Origin: Acanthopleura granulata
Lineage: Eukaryota > Mollusca > Polyplacophora > Chitonida > Chitonidae
Length of the DNA stretch: 64,000 bases
Assembly: GCA_016165875.1 (NCBI GenBank)
Contig: JABBOT010000014.1
Span: 15,668,931 to 15,732,930 of the forward strand
Direction of reading: 5' to 3'
The notes under the pieces were generated by a model. The model did not search any database, had not been told where the DNA came from, and saw only the letters and a program-made list of their open reading frames with translations. This document shows positions 46,636 to 59,299 of this stretch, piece after piece; within the stretch, counting starts at the first letter, position 1; each line of letters starts with the position of its first letter. The position numbers and the translations under genes are program-made.

Positions 46636-47526
46636 CTTAAAAGAACACATTTATACAACCTACGCCTTAAAAGAAAGAACTTTACTCATGGTTAAATATA
46701 AAATCACAATTTTATGACGGGAGTGCTTGTTATTTGAGTATTTAATAGTTGAACATTCAATACTGAGAAGCCTTTTTAGACCGCCATTTTAACAGATGCT
46801 TATGTCATCGTGCTTAGCGTTGCAAAGTAGCTCTTCTGTGTTTGAGGGTTAAAAAAAATCATGTAGATAACGTAATGGAGGGCTTTAGTGGGGACACCAG
46901 CTCTAGTTCTGATGATAGTGAATGTAACTTCGGCTTACAAGGCTGCCAGTTTGAATCGCTGAGGAGTGAGACTGAGAGCAGCAGTTCGACAGACCACGCA
47001 TCAAGCTCAAGTGAGTGGGAACCGGGATTTCTGGCTTTGACAGGGGCAATCTGTGACAGAACAAGTTGCGCTCTCTGCCTTCAGGACATCGCAATTCAAA
47101 CACATTTTGGCAGCCTACAGCTACGCATGTAGGCATGATTTGGCCCTCTAGTATATCTCAAACTCTTCGTTTTTAGAGTTGGCTTTAACAGAACTTAAAA
47201 TCCACGATTATCACGATGTACGAACATATTTAGCTAAGACTGGAAATGCACATTAATTAAATGGTAGGAGTAAAACCTTAAGCACAATGACGTCACAATG
47301 AATTTTCAAGAGGAGGAAAGGAGGATTTTCTGAGGACAATCCTAAAACATGGCAGGATTTTCTACGTGCTCCGAATAGGTGGATTTTGTAAAAAATGACG
47401 GTGTTTAAACCAGTTTGTCTCTTTTACGAAACCTGTAAAAAATATTTAAAAAAAAAAATTCCACACAGTTTGTATAGCTTTTTCATTTAAGGTGTAGGTT
47501 GTATAAATGTGCTCTTTTCTTTTAAG
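46636..47526 (-). mobile_element. non-autonomous DNA transposon with THAP-coding stretch
   Basis: An 891-bp unit has terminal inverted repeats of about 38 bp. The left end starts CTTAAAAGAA with core CACATTTATACAACCTACGC; the right end is its reverse complement, with 5 extra bases. The minus strand at 47136-46903 encodes MPTCVAVGCQN and then FCHRLPLSKPE, the spacing of a THAP zinc finger as found in P-element-like transposases and THAP proteins. The frame ends after 77 residues, with no catalytic domain. A truncated copy is at 3957-4612. Confidence 0.7.
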
Positions 47527-47624
47527 CGCATTAGTCTTGATTCCACCTAAAGTGTCAAGCAGTCAGAAATAGGTGTTCCCCACTCTAATGTCATTTTTCA
47601 GTATCTCATTCATTTCTTTTTTCA

Positions 47625-47892
47625 AACGTGATTCCGTCGGTTAGCCCCCTCGCGCAGCGCATCCACCCAGAAGCCTCCCACCATTATGGCCGCAGTGAGC
47701 TCAAGTCCAGCTCATACTGGCTTCCTCTTCGGCCGTACGTGGGAAGGTCTGCCACCAGCGTGCGGATGGTCGGGGGTTTCGCCCTGGCTCTATCCGATTT
47801 CCTCCCACCACAATGCTGGCCGCCGTCGTATAAGTGAAATATTCTTAAGTGCGTCGTAAAACGCCAATAAGAAAAATAAATAAAAAAATAAA
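47625..47892 (+). mobile_element. tRNA-derived SINE, nearly full length
   Basis: Head from the A-box end (GTCGGTTAGC), B-box-like GAGCTCAAGTCC, core and tail with an A-rich end. Confidence 0.85.
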
Positions 47893-47899
47893 TTTTTCA

Positions 47900-49590
47900 A
47901 GCGCAGCGTAGCCTTTCCTCTGCAATGTAATGCTGGTCCACTGACTATTAAAAGATAACGAAGCAACACGTGTTTAGATATAAAGTTGAAGAAAAAAGAG
48001 AAATTGATTTCCGCAGTAGTATTTCTCAAATAAAATGGAAATGAATAATAATGAAATTCTTGTATTTTATAAACCATTTCAAATTTAACATCTGTCATTA
48101 TGAAACCTATCAGTGCCTTTAAGGATACTAGAACTCCTCAATGGTGAAATTTGGCCTTTTTTTATTTCAACTTCTTATTCTCCATTCTCTTATCGTTCCT
48201 CTCACTCAAAGATAAAAACCAAATTGGAATTGTAAATACCTAAAATTTGACTAAAAGTTTGACTAAAAGTTTAACCAAGGCAGTTGTGTTTTCTTAGTTT
48301 CCCCTGATTAGTGGGATTACCTCAGTGAAACGGGGGGAGGGGTTGCCTGCTGTGAATAGACACACCTCTGGTAAATGTGTATTGCCTCGTGCTATAAACT
48401 ATGCATGATTGCCTGTGCAAACCACCCTAGCAGACCTGTTAACAGCCTTAATCAACCCAGCAGAATGCCATAGGGGGAGGGGTTTATAAACACATCCTAG
48501 AAGCCTTTGTTCAGAAATGTCGAGATAAGGGGTCTTTGTGTGAACACTGTAGAATTAGAAAAGGCCCAGTGTTGAAATACAGACACCTAGTTACGATGAA
48601 GCTATGTCTTGTGTCGCTTTTCAAAAGTGGAGAAAACATAAAAATGACATAACCTTCAGAAGAAAGAGTGCGAAAAGTTAGAATATATTTTTCGATTTTT
48701 CTTTCAGGAGAAAAAGACGCTTGAAAATAATTTTTGTAGGGTGGATATGCGGGACCACCTTTTGGTATATATAGTCTTTGAGTAATAATGTTATAAATTA
48801 GGATGTAATCCATGTTTAATAAATGTTTTTGCACTAGAATTTCTCCTTCTCAGCTGACAAATGTGTTCACAAATGTGGATCATATTTATATTTTAATACG
48901 GTCATAGATATTATCGTAATTCAGGTTAAATGCATATGTTTGGATATAAACAAAACATTTACATACAAACAAAGTTATTAGACATGCATCACAGACTTAT
49001 TTAGAACAATATTATGCAACGACGACATATAGCTTGCCCCAAATACCCACCATACAAAAATATTTTCAACTACCCATTTCCCCCTAAAAGTTTCCAAAAA
49101 GAAATATTAAAGACCATATTATAATGTATTAAGCTGTTGTTATTCCGTCTTTCGTGGTCCATCACTGTGGACGATACTACATTTTACTTCACAGAATTCT
49201 ATGGAAACCCGCGACACGAGGTCGGTGCAAATCGCGCGGGAATGATACTGTTCTCGAGATGTCCTCATCCGGCTTCCATATAGAATTCTGTAGCATAGGC
49301 CTTTATGTGTTCATCAGCGTGTCAGTTCGGGTGGATCGGTCTTTTGTGCCCCTTGCATCAAAGCAGTGAATGTAACTATATGTGAAGAATCTCAAATCAT
49401 AGAAGAAAGATGACAATGATGGACTAGACCAAAGTGGAAAACGGTTTGTTCCCCACGCCGCCACCACAAGATCCACAACCCTTTTAGTTAACCTCCATAG
49501 TGAATGTTAACAGAATTATGAGCGCTTTATGGCGCTTAACAGAAATAACACAAAATAAGTGAAGATGTTGGCTAGAAATCTAGTAATGGC
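47900..49590. other. intergenic, no gene seen
   Basis: No supported feature. Confidence 0.4.
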
Positions 49591-49594
49591 TGAT

Positions 49595-49716
49595 GGATTA
49601 ATCGCTAGCCCTGTTTCGCCCGCCCATAAAAAAAGAGTGCGTTTGTGTGACCGAAACATTCTTGGGTATGAGTTAAACGTAAATATATAAATAAATAAAT
49701 AAATAAATAAATAAAT
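49595..49716 (+). mobile_element. SINE tail remnant
   Basis: Diverged tail (GAAACATTCTTGGGTATGAG) ending in a long (AAAT)n run. Confidence 0.5.
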
Positions 49717-50064
49717 GAAGTTACCTACATTACTCCCATTTATTAAATACTGAAATAAGTAAATAAGACAAAATCGTTCGAAGTAACTGAATTATATTAA
49801 ATACAAAAGATAACGCTCTAAGGGTGATTATAGAGCTTGTGATTTAACAGTGAAAGTTGAGGCAAACGAAAACAAGGCAAAAGAAAACTAGAAATTCTGG
49901 CTTATGAGCCCGTAAAATCCGAGTAAGCAATTCAGTGAGGCCCTGGAGCGGTGAATTTCGTTTCACGTTAATATTCCTGTGAGGCATTATAGACAGGTCG
50001 AGCTATATAGAAATCATTCGACTCGAATATTTCAAAGCACGTATCCTAATCCAGTTCTTCAAAA

Positions 50065-50236
50065 GTCTAGGTACGTGGGAAAGTCTGCATGCAACCTGTG
50101 GAAGGTCGTGAGTTTCCCCCCGGCGCAGCCCGGTTTCCTCCCACCATAATGCTGGCCGTCGTCGTATAAGTGAAATATTCTTGAGTACTGCGATCAAACA
50201 ATCACACCAATCAAACAAATAAATAAATAAATCAAA
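50065..50236 (+). mobile_element. tRNA-derived SINE, head missing
   Basis: Starts at the GTACGTGGGAAAGTCTGC module; core CGGTTTCCTCCCACCATAAT and tail are well kept. Confidence 0.85.
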
Positions 50237-52560
50237 GAAAAAGTGTAAATCTCAGTCGTCTTTTCTTTGGACTAAATTTACATACCTCTTTAAGTTCATA
50301 TGTCGTACCGCCATGAAGAAAATACGCTCAGTTCGATATTGCTGAGATCTTTTCAGTGTGCCTCAAGGATAAAAAGCCTAACCATTACCGCTAAAGTGGA
50401 CCTATAAAAAGTGTTGGAAACCAGCCACTCAAATTTACATGTAGACGCCTTTTCTATTTCACTTCCTGTTAATACATGCATGTATAAAATTCCTCTCATT
50501 CACTTATCCCGTGTATACAAGTAATATAGTTGAATATATGCATAATACTAGACAACCATACAAGGGCTCATATCATTTAGGTGTATTAAGGAAGGGTGAA
50601 TGTCATGGCTAGAAAGCTGAATTAATTGGCAAATGAGCAATGTGTACTTTTTTTATTTCCGTACAGTGATGATTATGAGATTTTGATTCCTGTGAAGTTA
50701 TTTTTAAGATAGTGATCCAGAGATAAAAAGCTTTTGTTAATTTTTAGTAGAAATGAACACTGACAACTTCAGATATATGTACAGCTGGAGAGATTTTAAT
50801 ACCCACCTCATGGGTGAGGTACTCTTCATTAAAAAGATTATAAAATTCCCTCTTGAATGTCAAAACCTGTTAGAAATTACAGGAATTCGTTGCTGAATAA
50901 TCTTCGCTTGAAGTGTGGAGTATTGTGCTGCCGACTGAGATCTGAAGGCGCCCATGGTTTTAGGCTTATGAGATATTGACTAATCACAGGGCTAGGAGAT
51001 ACCAGTGGTTTATTAGGTGTGACGTAAATGTTCTGAGTTATCTGTCAATGTAACATGTAATAACATAGGGACGGCACAATGTTTTAATGTTATATGTTCT
51101 AATTATAACAAGTACATGTGTAAACAACACTGCAATGTTTTTCCAGACCATTTTGTTCTGGTGGGAGTAAGATTCTTGGTCATTTCACGTTATAAATTTA
51201 CATATATACTCAAGTTTCAACCACAAGCCTAGCAGCTTACTACAGTCTCAAATGCCAAGAGTGTTCCGCGCTCGGAACAATTACGTCACAGCCCAGACAG
51301 GATGGCTGTGTTTGAAGCTAGCCGATGGAGCATGGTCTAATGACAATGTCTGCCAGCAACATGGATTTGCCCAAAACCCATGATACCACAAGCCTACACT
51401 GTAAAAACCATTCTTCTAAACTGAAAATTTAATGTTGTCAACATAGATTATATCATTGCTCCAAACTGCCATATTATAGATGACAAATTCTTCATCCTGT
51501 ATATCTCCGTTGGTCTATCGAGACATGGTCTTGTCCATAAGGTAATAGAATAATTATGTTGCAGTAACAACATCGCTCAAAGACATAATGTACTGACTTT
51601 CACAGATTGGGATTTAGAGTGCAGACAACCAAATATATCAAAGGGGGTAAAGGGGCTGTTTTCAGTTCTGTTTAGCTCAAAGGGTCCGATTTCTCCCAAC
51701 CGACATGTTATAGGACAAATAAATGGCAACTTGCCATATTGAAATCGTCCGTATAACGCACGGAGGACTGCACCCTTTTGTTCTCAGTTTAATTACCCAT
51801 TCTGTGCTCTGGGTATAGGTAGTTTGAGCATGGCCAAGTAAGTTTTATCCCTTAAATATGTACACAGAATGAGAAAATGTATATATTTATTTCACAAAGG
51901 CTGACACCATCGACTATGGTAAACCATGGCACCGTACAGGATAAACCAGCTCAGTGTTACGATAGCACTTCAGTATGTATTTTTTTTTAATTCCTGGATT
52001 ATTGTCATACTCAGAGATTTTTAACTCAAAACATGGCGATCAGTTTTGTGAGAGGAAAACCCGGAGTAACAGTTTACTTCCTAAAAACACCATATAGTTA
52101 AATTAAGTGATTTAACCCAGAAAATAATACTTCCAGTGTCAACAAATCCAGTGTATGCTTTACATGGCCGTGTTTGTTTTTCTTTTTCTGTCCCAGGCGT
52201 TCGAGCAGGACTTGTTTCATCTTGTACACATGCATGCCAACAATTCGGTTTTGACAAGCTAAAAAGGTAATAGATACATACAGCAGATCCACATGGGCTT
52301 TCTTTAGATTACAGTTATTTATCTTGAGGCCGGTAGGTGAGACACTCTTCATGACATCACGTCTGTGCTAATACATGCCTTGCCTTAATTTATCGCACCA
52401 AACAAATAGGTGCATAAGGCAGGAATCGGGATGAACAAAATGGTAGGAGTCTGAGGTCTCACTATTCTCTATACGCTTTGCAACATGAAACGGCTATGTT
52501 TCCCTAGTATCTGCATGACGTAGGCCTCCAAAACAATATTACAGCAAAGTGTCGTTTTTT
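50237..52560. other. intergenic, no gene seen
   Basis: AT-rich. No splice-bounded exon could be supported. Confidence 0.4.
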
Positions 52561-52565
52561 TTCAG

Positions 52566-52630
52566 ACGACGAGGTGAAAGACAACATGGGAAGGAACAGG
52601 GAGATGAGCACCGCTTGGCAATATTTTTAG
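52566..52630 (+). CDS. possible short terminal exon
   Basis: A TTTTTTTTCAG acceptor precedes DEVKDNMGRNREMSTAWQYF and a TAG stop. REMSTAW matches REISTAW at 34489 onward after its own acceptor, so the two may be paralogous exons. Very short; low certainty. Confidence 0.25.
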
Positions 52631-54034
52631 AATTGCGCCTGATAATAGGTAGAAATCATAGCATGTTTTACAACAGAACAATCTGCATATAATATGTAAA
52701 CCGTGGACGTCAAGGAAACATAGTTTTTGACTTACGGGGCCGTGAGGCAGAATTCTGTATTAACTTCCATGTTATTTCAGCAATGTTTTCGCCGTGTCTG
52801 TAAGAGTAAAGCGTGGCGAGAGTATAACTGCTTATCCCCGGATGCCCGCGATATCGAATGTAAAAGACTGCAGCATAGAGAGTAAAACCAGAGAAGCGGC
52901 GACAGTATGATAGTTGCGAAATGGTCACATTTTATTGGCAAAATCTGACCTCCTGTCAGTTTACCCCAGATAGGGTTTCATTCCAAATGCTGATGTAAGC
53001 ATTTTAAGAAGTAACAATTTACATCCCACTTAACACTGTGGTTTAAACAAAATTAGGTAAAATATATTGCAGTCATGTTGCATATAATATTTTTAGACCT
53101 CCAGAATTACTCAAAATGATATATTGAATCCACTTTGTTAGTTTAAAATTGCTTTTCTATGCTGATGCAATAGCTGTTGAAATCTGACAATCACAATATA
53201 ATGAATATATTCAAAATCCACAAATTTAAATGATACAAAAATCCCTCAATTTCAATCTGAAATTCTCTGAGCATGACTCTTTTACTCGACATTAGACATA
53301 TTTTCCAGGGCTATTTTTTCAGATCTAAAGTGCAGTGTGTTACGTATTGGCCAATCAAATAAATAGACGTATAAATTTATATAGTACTAAGAGTTAGGAC
53401 AAAGAAGGAATGAAGAATTGTTCCATATTTTCAGGCTCATTTCACAACTACGCTTTAAGAATTGGTTTGCACCGAAACATGAAGATGAAACAGGACTCCT
53501 GTCATACCCTTGACCCGTACATATATGTATACCTATCCAAAGTTTTAATGTCACCAATAAGCTCGGACGGCTATGTTGACCGATTAAAGTACAAATAGCT
53601 CAGGTTAGAACGCAAACAAAACAAACAATGACGTTGAGTTGTTTATTGTGTGTGAAGTGTGGCGGAGAGAGGGGTAGGGGGTCGTATCATAACGCCCAAC
53701 AGTACGGTGGATTTACAAAGATGCGGTTTCTCCTCGGCGTCGAGCGGATCACGTGCAGAAATCGTAAATTCGCGGTATTAGTCGGCTTACCGACCGAAGT
53801 GGAGTAGCAGCAAACATTTAACGTTTTCCTGGGATAAGCCAGTCGGAGCTGCTTGCTGATGAGCTAACGTCCTGGCATATATATACACCAGCAGCAAACA
53901 CAGATTAAGTGATTAGAAGTGTGGCAAAGGTTTATGTTTAAACATCTCGCATGTAAACCTACCAAAGCTTATTGGTGTCACGAAGAAATAATAATACGGG
54001 AATGGGGGGAGTCGAAAGTTGGACTTTTATACTT

Positions 54035-54200
54035 GAAATTTCGACATTCTTATGTCGAGATAATTGTTATCTCGCGCTCTCGACATCTTTATGTCGTGTG
54101 CTCGAGATCTTCACTAAGTCCTGCTCAAGAAATAATTGTGCGTTTCTATTGATCAGTTATCTGGAGAGCGCAACTTAGTGAAGATCTCGAGCGCACGACT
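54035..54200. repeat. nested palindromes with 27-bp hairpin stem
   Basis: 54093-54119 and 54173-54199 are inverted copies (CTCGAGATCTTCACTAAGT core) with one mismatch and a 53-bp loop. Immediately left are smaller inverted repeats built on TGTCGAGATAA and TTATCTCG. Confidence 0.75.
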
Positions 54201-54204
54201 TGTT

Positions 54205-55800
54205 TCAACACCACTGCGATATTTCTGTTAGCAGCACCTAATCTTCCTTAAGCCATGTTGCTAGGAGGCGTGTAAATTATTACTTCTTTAAAAATTACAC
54301 GAACACTTAGAAAAAAATTGTACTTATTTGAAGAAAATTGACTACAGGCCGAATTTCACCGGCAATGTGTGACCGTTTGCCAACCACCGCATTGTCGTCG
54401 CTGCTGTGGTTTTACTCTCTATGTGGTAGACGTTTTTATTACCTGGAGTAGAAGTGCCTTGGGCAAATTATTGAGCAACTTTCTCCCGTTTCACAAAGGC
54501 ATTTCCGTCGCAGACACAACTCACGATGTATACTGTATACCGAGGGTTAATTCTCCGCCATATTGACAGCCGGATCACAGAGGACATCTGGCTCCTTGTG
54601 ATCGCGTCACGACAGAAGAGTAGGGAATTTCGTGTGTTCGCAGTGTAAGACAAGCTTCTTACTAGTAAAGATGACAGCACAGAGTGAACCCAGGGTGGCC
54701 TCTAAAGTATGATATTTAGGTAAGTTTATGTTTTATTTTAGGGGGGAAGGCTCGGTAACTTAACATATAAGTACATAGTTCAGCCTGTTTTCATAAATAA
54801 ATACCGTAGTTTGTCCCTGCTGAAGTTGGCGTCCTGGTAAACAGCATTTGACGAAATATGTGCAATTCCATTTTATGGTGAGTTATCTTTGGGTTTTGAC
54901 TTCAGTTTTAAAGGAAGAGGAAGACAATAATGAGCATTACTGTTACAAGTCATAAAAACTGCTCTATTTTCGTTATCCCAGAGTACATCTTTCACATCAT
55001 TACTATTATGTGGCAAACATTAAATAATTTGTCTGTCTAGATGGTTTTGCAAAACCAGCCATATTCAGAGCTTTGGTAAATGAGTATAACGTACCCAGAG
55101 CCACTACTCTCTTCCATCTTCGCACAGAGCTAATTTGTGAATAGGAAAAAAAATTAAAAAAAAGGGACACACCAGGATTGACCGACTGTTTGAGGGCGAG
55201 ATGACAGGCCGAGAAAAAGTTACGTATATCTGTAACATATTACCAAAAATATCAAACTTTTTATATTTCCTAACGCACAGGTCAGAAATTTAGGGGAAAA
55301 CGTTAATATATAGATACTTTCACCTCGATGTCAAAATACTTTGGAGCCATAACTCCCTCAAATTTGTCATGTTATACCAAAACCTCTTGTGCGATCAGAT
55401 AAAAGGTCAGGTTTTATGAAGTGTTGCCTGTAAGCATGAAACTTTATCCTTTTGTCTCAACATCGTATACTGGATCCGTCCGAAGAGGTCACGTAAGATT
55501 GATTTTTTGAGTAGGAATTTTGGCATTTAACTTGATATGTTGTGATACAGGATATGTTTGACAACTACCTGTTCAACCTTTAATTTGACGAGTGTAAATG
55601 TCATATAGAACGTTGTCATTTTATTGCATGCAAGAGAAACCTGTATGCTTCGTTCGTTTTGGGCTAGATGCTGGCCTATACTTCCTGGGTTAAACATTTT
55701 ACCGATATGATACAGCGTTAATTCATAGACAGACAAAAAGTGAAAAACTTAAAAATTTATTGTTAATTAAATGAAATATGTTTAATATCAAATGTCTACT
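54205..55800. other. intergenic, no gene seen
   Basis: AT-rich host DNA up to the sharp composition change at about 55.8 kb. Confidence 0.4.
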
Positions 55801-55817
55801 CCCAAATATTAATTTGT

Positions 55818-56291
55818 GTGCCTGTGGATCACCTAGGTGGAGCGGCGGCTGCAGAGAATGTGGATCAAGCGGTAGAGGAAACCTGTGAAGTGGCTGTAAC
55901 CATCGAAACCACTTTGACTGAATCTCAGATAGAAGAGGCTCTTAGCACATATCGTGGTTCCGCACTGCCCTTCCGTGACCTCCTGTGGCTTAGTAAGACA
56001 CTACAGACCTTTAGACGGGAGCACACAAACTTCCTGGGTAGAATAACTGCACTGGACGAGGAAATTTCTTTGAAGAAAAGACAACTTGATGAGGCTCCCG
56101 ATGAGATCTCCACGCGCGGCATTGCAAAAGAATTGCGAACCATTCAGGATGAAACAGCGGCTCGCCTCGAGGCTGCCTCTGCGATCCATGCAGTTATGCG
56201 CACACAAATCAGTCTGATCAGGGAAACGATCAACGATGTTCTTCATGAGGATACAACTCTTGCCGAACGCCTTCAGACTTTGCTCCGCTGA
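55818..56291 (+). CDS. coiled-coil protein of element 2, N-terminus missing
   Basis: The 157-codon open frame has no upstream in-frame ATG, so I read it as 5'-truncated at the element edge. The protein is acidic and helical: TIETTLTESQIEEALSTYRG, then long heptad-like stretches (LGRITALDEEISLKKRQLDE) and a C-terminal helix ending in RLQTLLR. No cysteine in the helical part and no membrane segment. The same gene end (ERLQTL region) is at the right margin of the window on the minus strand in element 3, so it is a conserved element gene. It overlaps or abuts the small membrane gene that follows. Function unknown. Confidence 0.55.
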   Translation: MPVDHLGGAAAAENVDQAVEETCEVAVTIETTLTESQIEEALSTYRGSALPFRDLLWLSKTLQTFRREHTNFLGRITALDEEISLKKRQLDEAPDEISTRGIAKELRTIQDETAARLEAASAIHAVMRTQISLIRETINDVLHEDTTLAERLQTLLR

Positions 56292-56595
56292 TTTTATTGG
56301 GTCGACTCCGGTGCTTGCGCTAACTGGTAGCGCGACCGGTAGCGCAACGTGTGGCGTTACGGAGTGGGTAAAAATGCAACTGCGGGCCCTGGGCAGGCTT
56401 CTAGGTAAGCTCGCCGGTAAAGCCTCTGCGTCTCTCTCAGGGTATTATAGGGAGCATTGTCTCTTGGCCCCTCAGTACATTAGGCAAGGCCGTGAGCTGG
56501 ATTGCCGAAAATGCTAGTGCTCTTGTTGTTGCCATAGTTGGAATCATTCACCCGGCCGTTCCGCCACATCTAGCGTACCCAGATCAGTGAAAGCC
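56287..56595 (+). pseudogene. small Gly/Ala-rich membrane protein, element 2
   Basis: Reads GSTPVLALTGSATGSATCGV, then LRALGRLLGKLAGKASASLS. After a frameshift near 56440 it continues with STLGKAVSWIAENASALVVA and IVGIIHPAVPP. The repeated LG-LAGKA and the hydrophobic C-terminus suggest a membrane-active small protein. The homologue in element 3 is at 63930-63590. It directly follows the coiled-coil gene on the same strand. Confidence 0.5.
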
Positions 56596-56606
56596 CGAGA
56601 GAGACG

Positions 56607-56924
56607 TTAAGTATTACTGACACCAGTTTTTTTTTCATGGTGCTGTCTTGGTGAATTCTTCACTAATGGAGTCGGCACTGGCTGCGGCGCTGTGGTTAGA
56701 ATCGGCGAGGGAGTCGGCACGGGTAATGCAGCTGACTGCGGCTTTGTAATGCTTGTCTCCCGAGTCGAGGGCGCGTCAACTATTCCGTTCACGTCTTCAT
56801 TAACCCCGAGTTTTTGGTCTGCTGTGGCTATGACGACCTCTTTGTTACAGCCACCGATTTTTCCGATCCGTAAGCCCATATTACTTCGCGTCATGTACAG
56901 AGCTAGGCCAAACACATAATCCAC
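56607..56924 (-). CDS. Pro/Thr-rich C-terminal part of gene A, element 2
   Basis: A 105-residue frame: YVFGLALYMTRSNMGLRIGK, then a short basic segment and a long Pro/Thr/Ala-rich tail (ALPVPTPSPILTTAPQPVPT). It may be the C-terminus of gene A, because the frame is open at its start and gene A ends just upstream. No counterpart is readable in element 1. A linker or tail is the plain reading; function unknown. Confidence 0.4.
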   Translation of the reverse strand: MDYVFGLALYMTRSNMGLRIGKIGGCNKEVVIATADQKLGVNEDVNGIVDAPSTRETSITKPQSAALPVPTPSPILTTAPQPVPTPLVKNSPRQHHEKKTGVSNT

Positions 56925-56949
56925 CTTGGAGCGGGTGTACCTCTGGATC

Positions 56950-57860
56950 TTCTGCTACCGCGCTATGGCCGAAGGAAGATCCACAGGTCTTGTTATCGCC
57001 TCTTCGATATTAGCTACGAACTACTTCTGCGCGTCAAATGCAGTGCCTAAAGTACCTAAGATACTGCTGCGGGTCTGTGCCTGTGCTCCGAGGAGTGCCC
57101 AGAGATATCCGAATGGTGCCGTTGACGCGTTCCACACCTACCTGGGTAAACCCTACAGATTTGTTGAGGATGAAGGTGGACTGTGCTTGATTGACCTCGC
57201 GGCCTTGTGACATGAAATCGATGTAGAACTTTTCCGCTGTTCGCTTGAATGTCATGCGGCTAGGATCGTAGTCGTAATGCGATTTCATGTATCCTGTCCT
57301 CGTGACATAGTAATAAGCGACGCCTAACCCGTCGTCTCCACTTCTTTTTTTGCCGCCAATCTATGTCTGGTGGGGACCCAAAACTCGGCGTAAATTCATT
57401 CGTATGCCCTCCGGTCGTAGAAGTTGTTGGTCGGCGTCCATTAATTGTCTTCTGGGAGTGGTGCCTTAACCTCTTCCAGAATACAGCGCAGTTGATAGTA
57501 CACATCGACCTGGAATACAGAGTTTCTTTATTTTTGTGGTGTTTGCCACATGGTGATTCGCCTTTCACATCCCACAACGAGTCGTGCCACACCATACGGC
57601 GAAATTGCGTTGGTTCCTCCACCAGGCCACCGGTTGCGTGTGCCATTTCTCGACCAATACGTCGCTGTGAGGTGTAGCGTTCAAACACCTTTTGGAAAGC
57701 CACGCCGAAAGCAATTTGCGAGTAGTTCTAGCTGGGATCCATCAGCACGATTTCTCTCGGTTCCTCGATCCCTTTACTCGAATATATCCATTGGACATAG
57801 TAATTGGTTACCTTCCTTTTGAATAAAAAGGCCTTATCGAACATATTTCTGAATATGTTT
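56950..57860 (-). pseudogene. element gene A homologue, element 2
   Basis: Better preserved than in element 1. A frame at 57703-57260 starts MAFQKVFERYTSQRRIG and holds GGLVEEPTQFRRMVWHDSLW; a second at 57288-57034 holds KSHYDYDPSRMTFKRTAEKF and FILNKSVGF. At least one frameshift (about 57530-57560) and one between the two frames remain. Strand and neighbours match element 1. Family not recognised. Confidence 0.55.
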
Positions 57861-59215
57861 GTTACAGTGAACGATGTTCAACATGGACGGAGTGTCCTCC
57901 TCCCATCATGTCTGGACAATCAAAAAGGTCAGTACAAGGTTGCCGTACTCGGACACTGGCGCCAACGTGTGTTTCGTGTTTAATGATAAGCCGATAGTCG
58001 TGCCAAGTGGATATTACACCGTCTGTACCCTTGACAAAAAAGTATCCCGACCTTTGGGTGCTAAACTGCAACTGAATGAATCTACTGGGCGAGTGGGGCT
58101 TAAACTCGCTGAGTTTAACTTTAGCTGATATGCCGGGATTCTCAAACCCCAGAGAAACCATGGGTGGAATAAATGAAGGCGAGAAACCACCCAAACTGAC
58201 GCCTCATAAGAAAATATTTGTCCACCTCGACGAGACGAGCGCGTCCAAAAACATAGCCGCACTGCCTACCAGTAATGCAAGTGGCTCTACTATTCTGAAG
58301 GCAGTCCCGGTATACCAGAAAGTCATGAACTCCGGAAGGACAGCGGCATTTCCCAATCCATAGTAGAAAAAACTTTTGGCTGGCTTCAGGCCTGGGCTTC
58401 CTGTTAAGCTATTAACCAATGGCGGCCAACATATAGATGCAGCATATGTAAGTGTAACTTTACACATTCGCCGGCGTGATGAACTCATTGGGTCCTAGTT
58501 CCACGCAACTAGACTTATAGTATATGGCATATATCGATGGCTTTGAGGGACAAGGATTGGATGGACAGATTCATGCCTTCCAATTCCGGAAAGGTTTTTA
58601 TGCACGAAAAAATGAGCCGTCGGGGAGATCCTGAGCACCACCGAAGATACATGAGCTCGACGATGTCGATATTGAAGACCGGAATGCGTTCCAAAAACTC
58701 ACCCTGGTTCTGTCTAATAATGATGCGAATAGGATATGGGGTCTCGTTAAATCGGATGATCCCAAATGGGACACTGATCAGATTGTGGCCCAGACCCTGC
58801 TGCAAGCAGCAAATGTGGTAAGATGGTGGTGCGTCTTACCTCTCCTACACGGTCATGGGAGATGAACTTCATGTGAGGATACTGCCGGATGGGGGCCATG
58901 CGATCGGAGGATGTTCCGACACAACATGCTACCTCGATATCAACTCACCATTTTGTGAGTTTGACGCGGTTCTATAATCATTCCGGATTTTATATTGGAG
59001 AATAATCAAGTTTCCAAGCCCTTCTTATACTTCCTGACTTGAAGATCGGATGGCTGCAAAAGCATGTCGGTAAGGGTGTAACGATCGTTGTCAAAATGCT
59101 TTCGGGAGCTAATCAGTTTGAGGCGACGTTAGACAATGTCCAGGCCGCTGCGGCACAAATCGTGCGGGTGAATCGCATAAATGTAGGGCATCACGTTATG
59201 TTGAAACCGTTAAGA
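57786..59215 (+). pseudogene. element gene D homologue, element 2
   Basis: Repeats the gene D landmarks: GANVCFVFNDKPIVVPSGYY, then LADMPGFSNPRETMGGINEG, then VHLDETSASKNIAALPTSNA, later the region around 58860-58920, and GWLQKHVGKGVTIVVKMLSG at about 59045. Several frameshifts separate the pieces, and a deletion removed part of the first third relative to element 1. Confidence 0.55.
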
Positions 59216-59299
59216 ATAAGTTTCAAACCCATATTGGATTTAGAATTAAACATCCTAAGGACGTCTGCAAAAAGACGCTTCAACTGTATGCAACATTAG

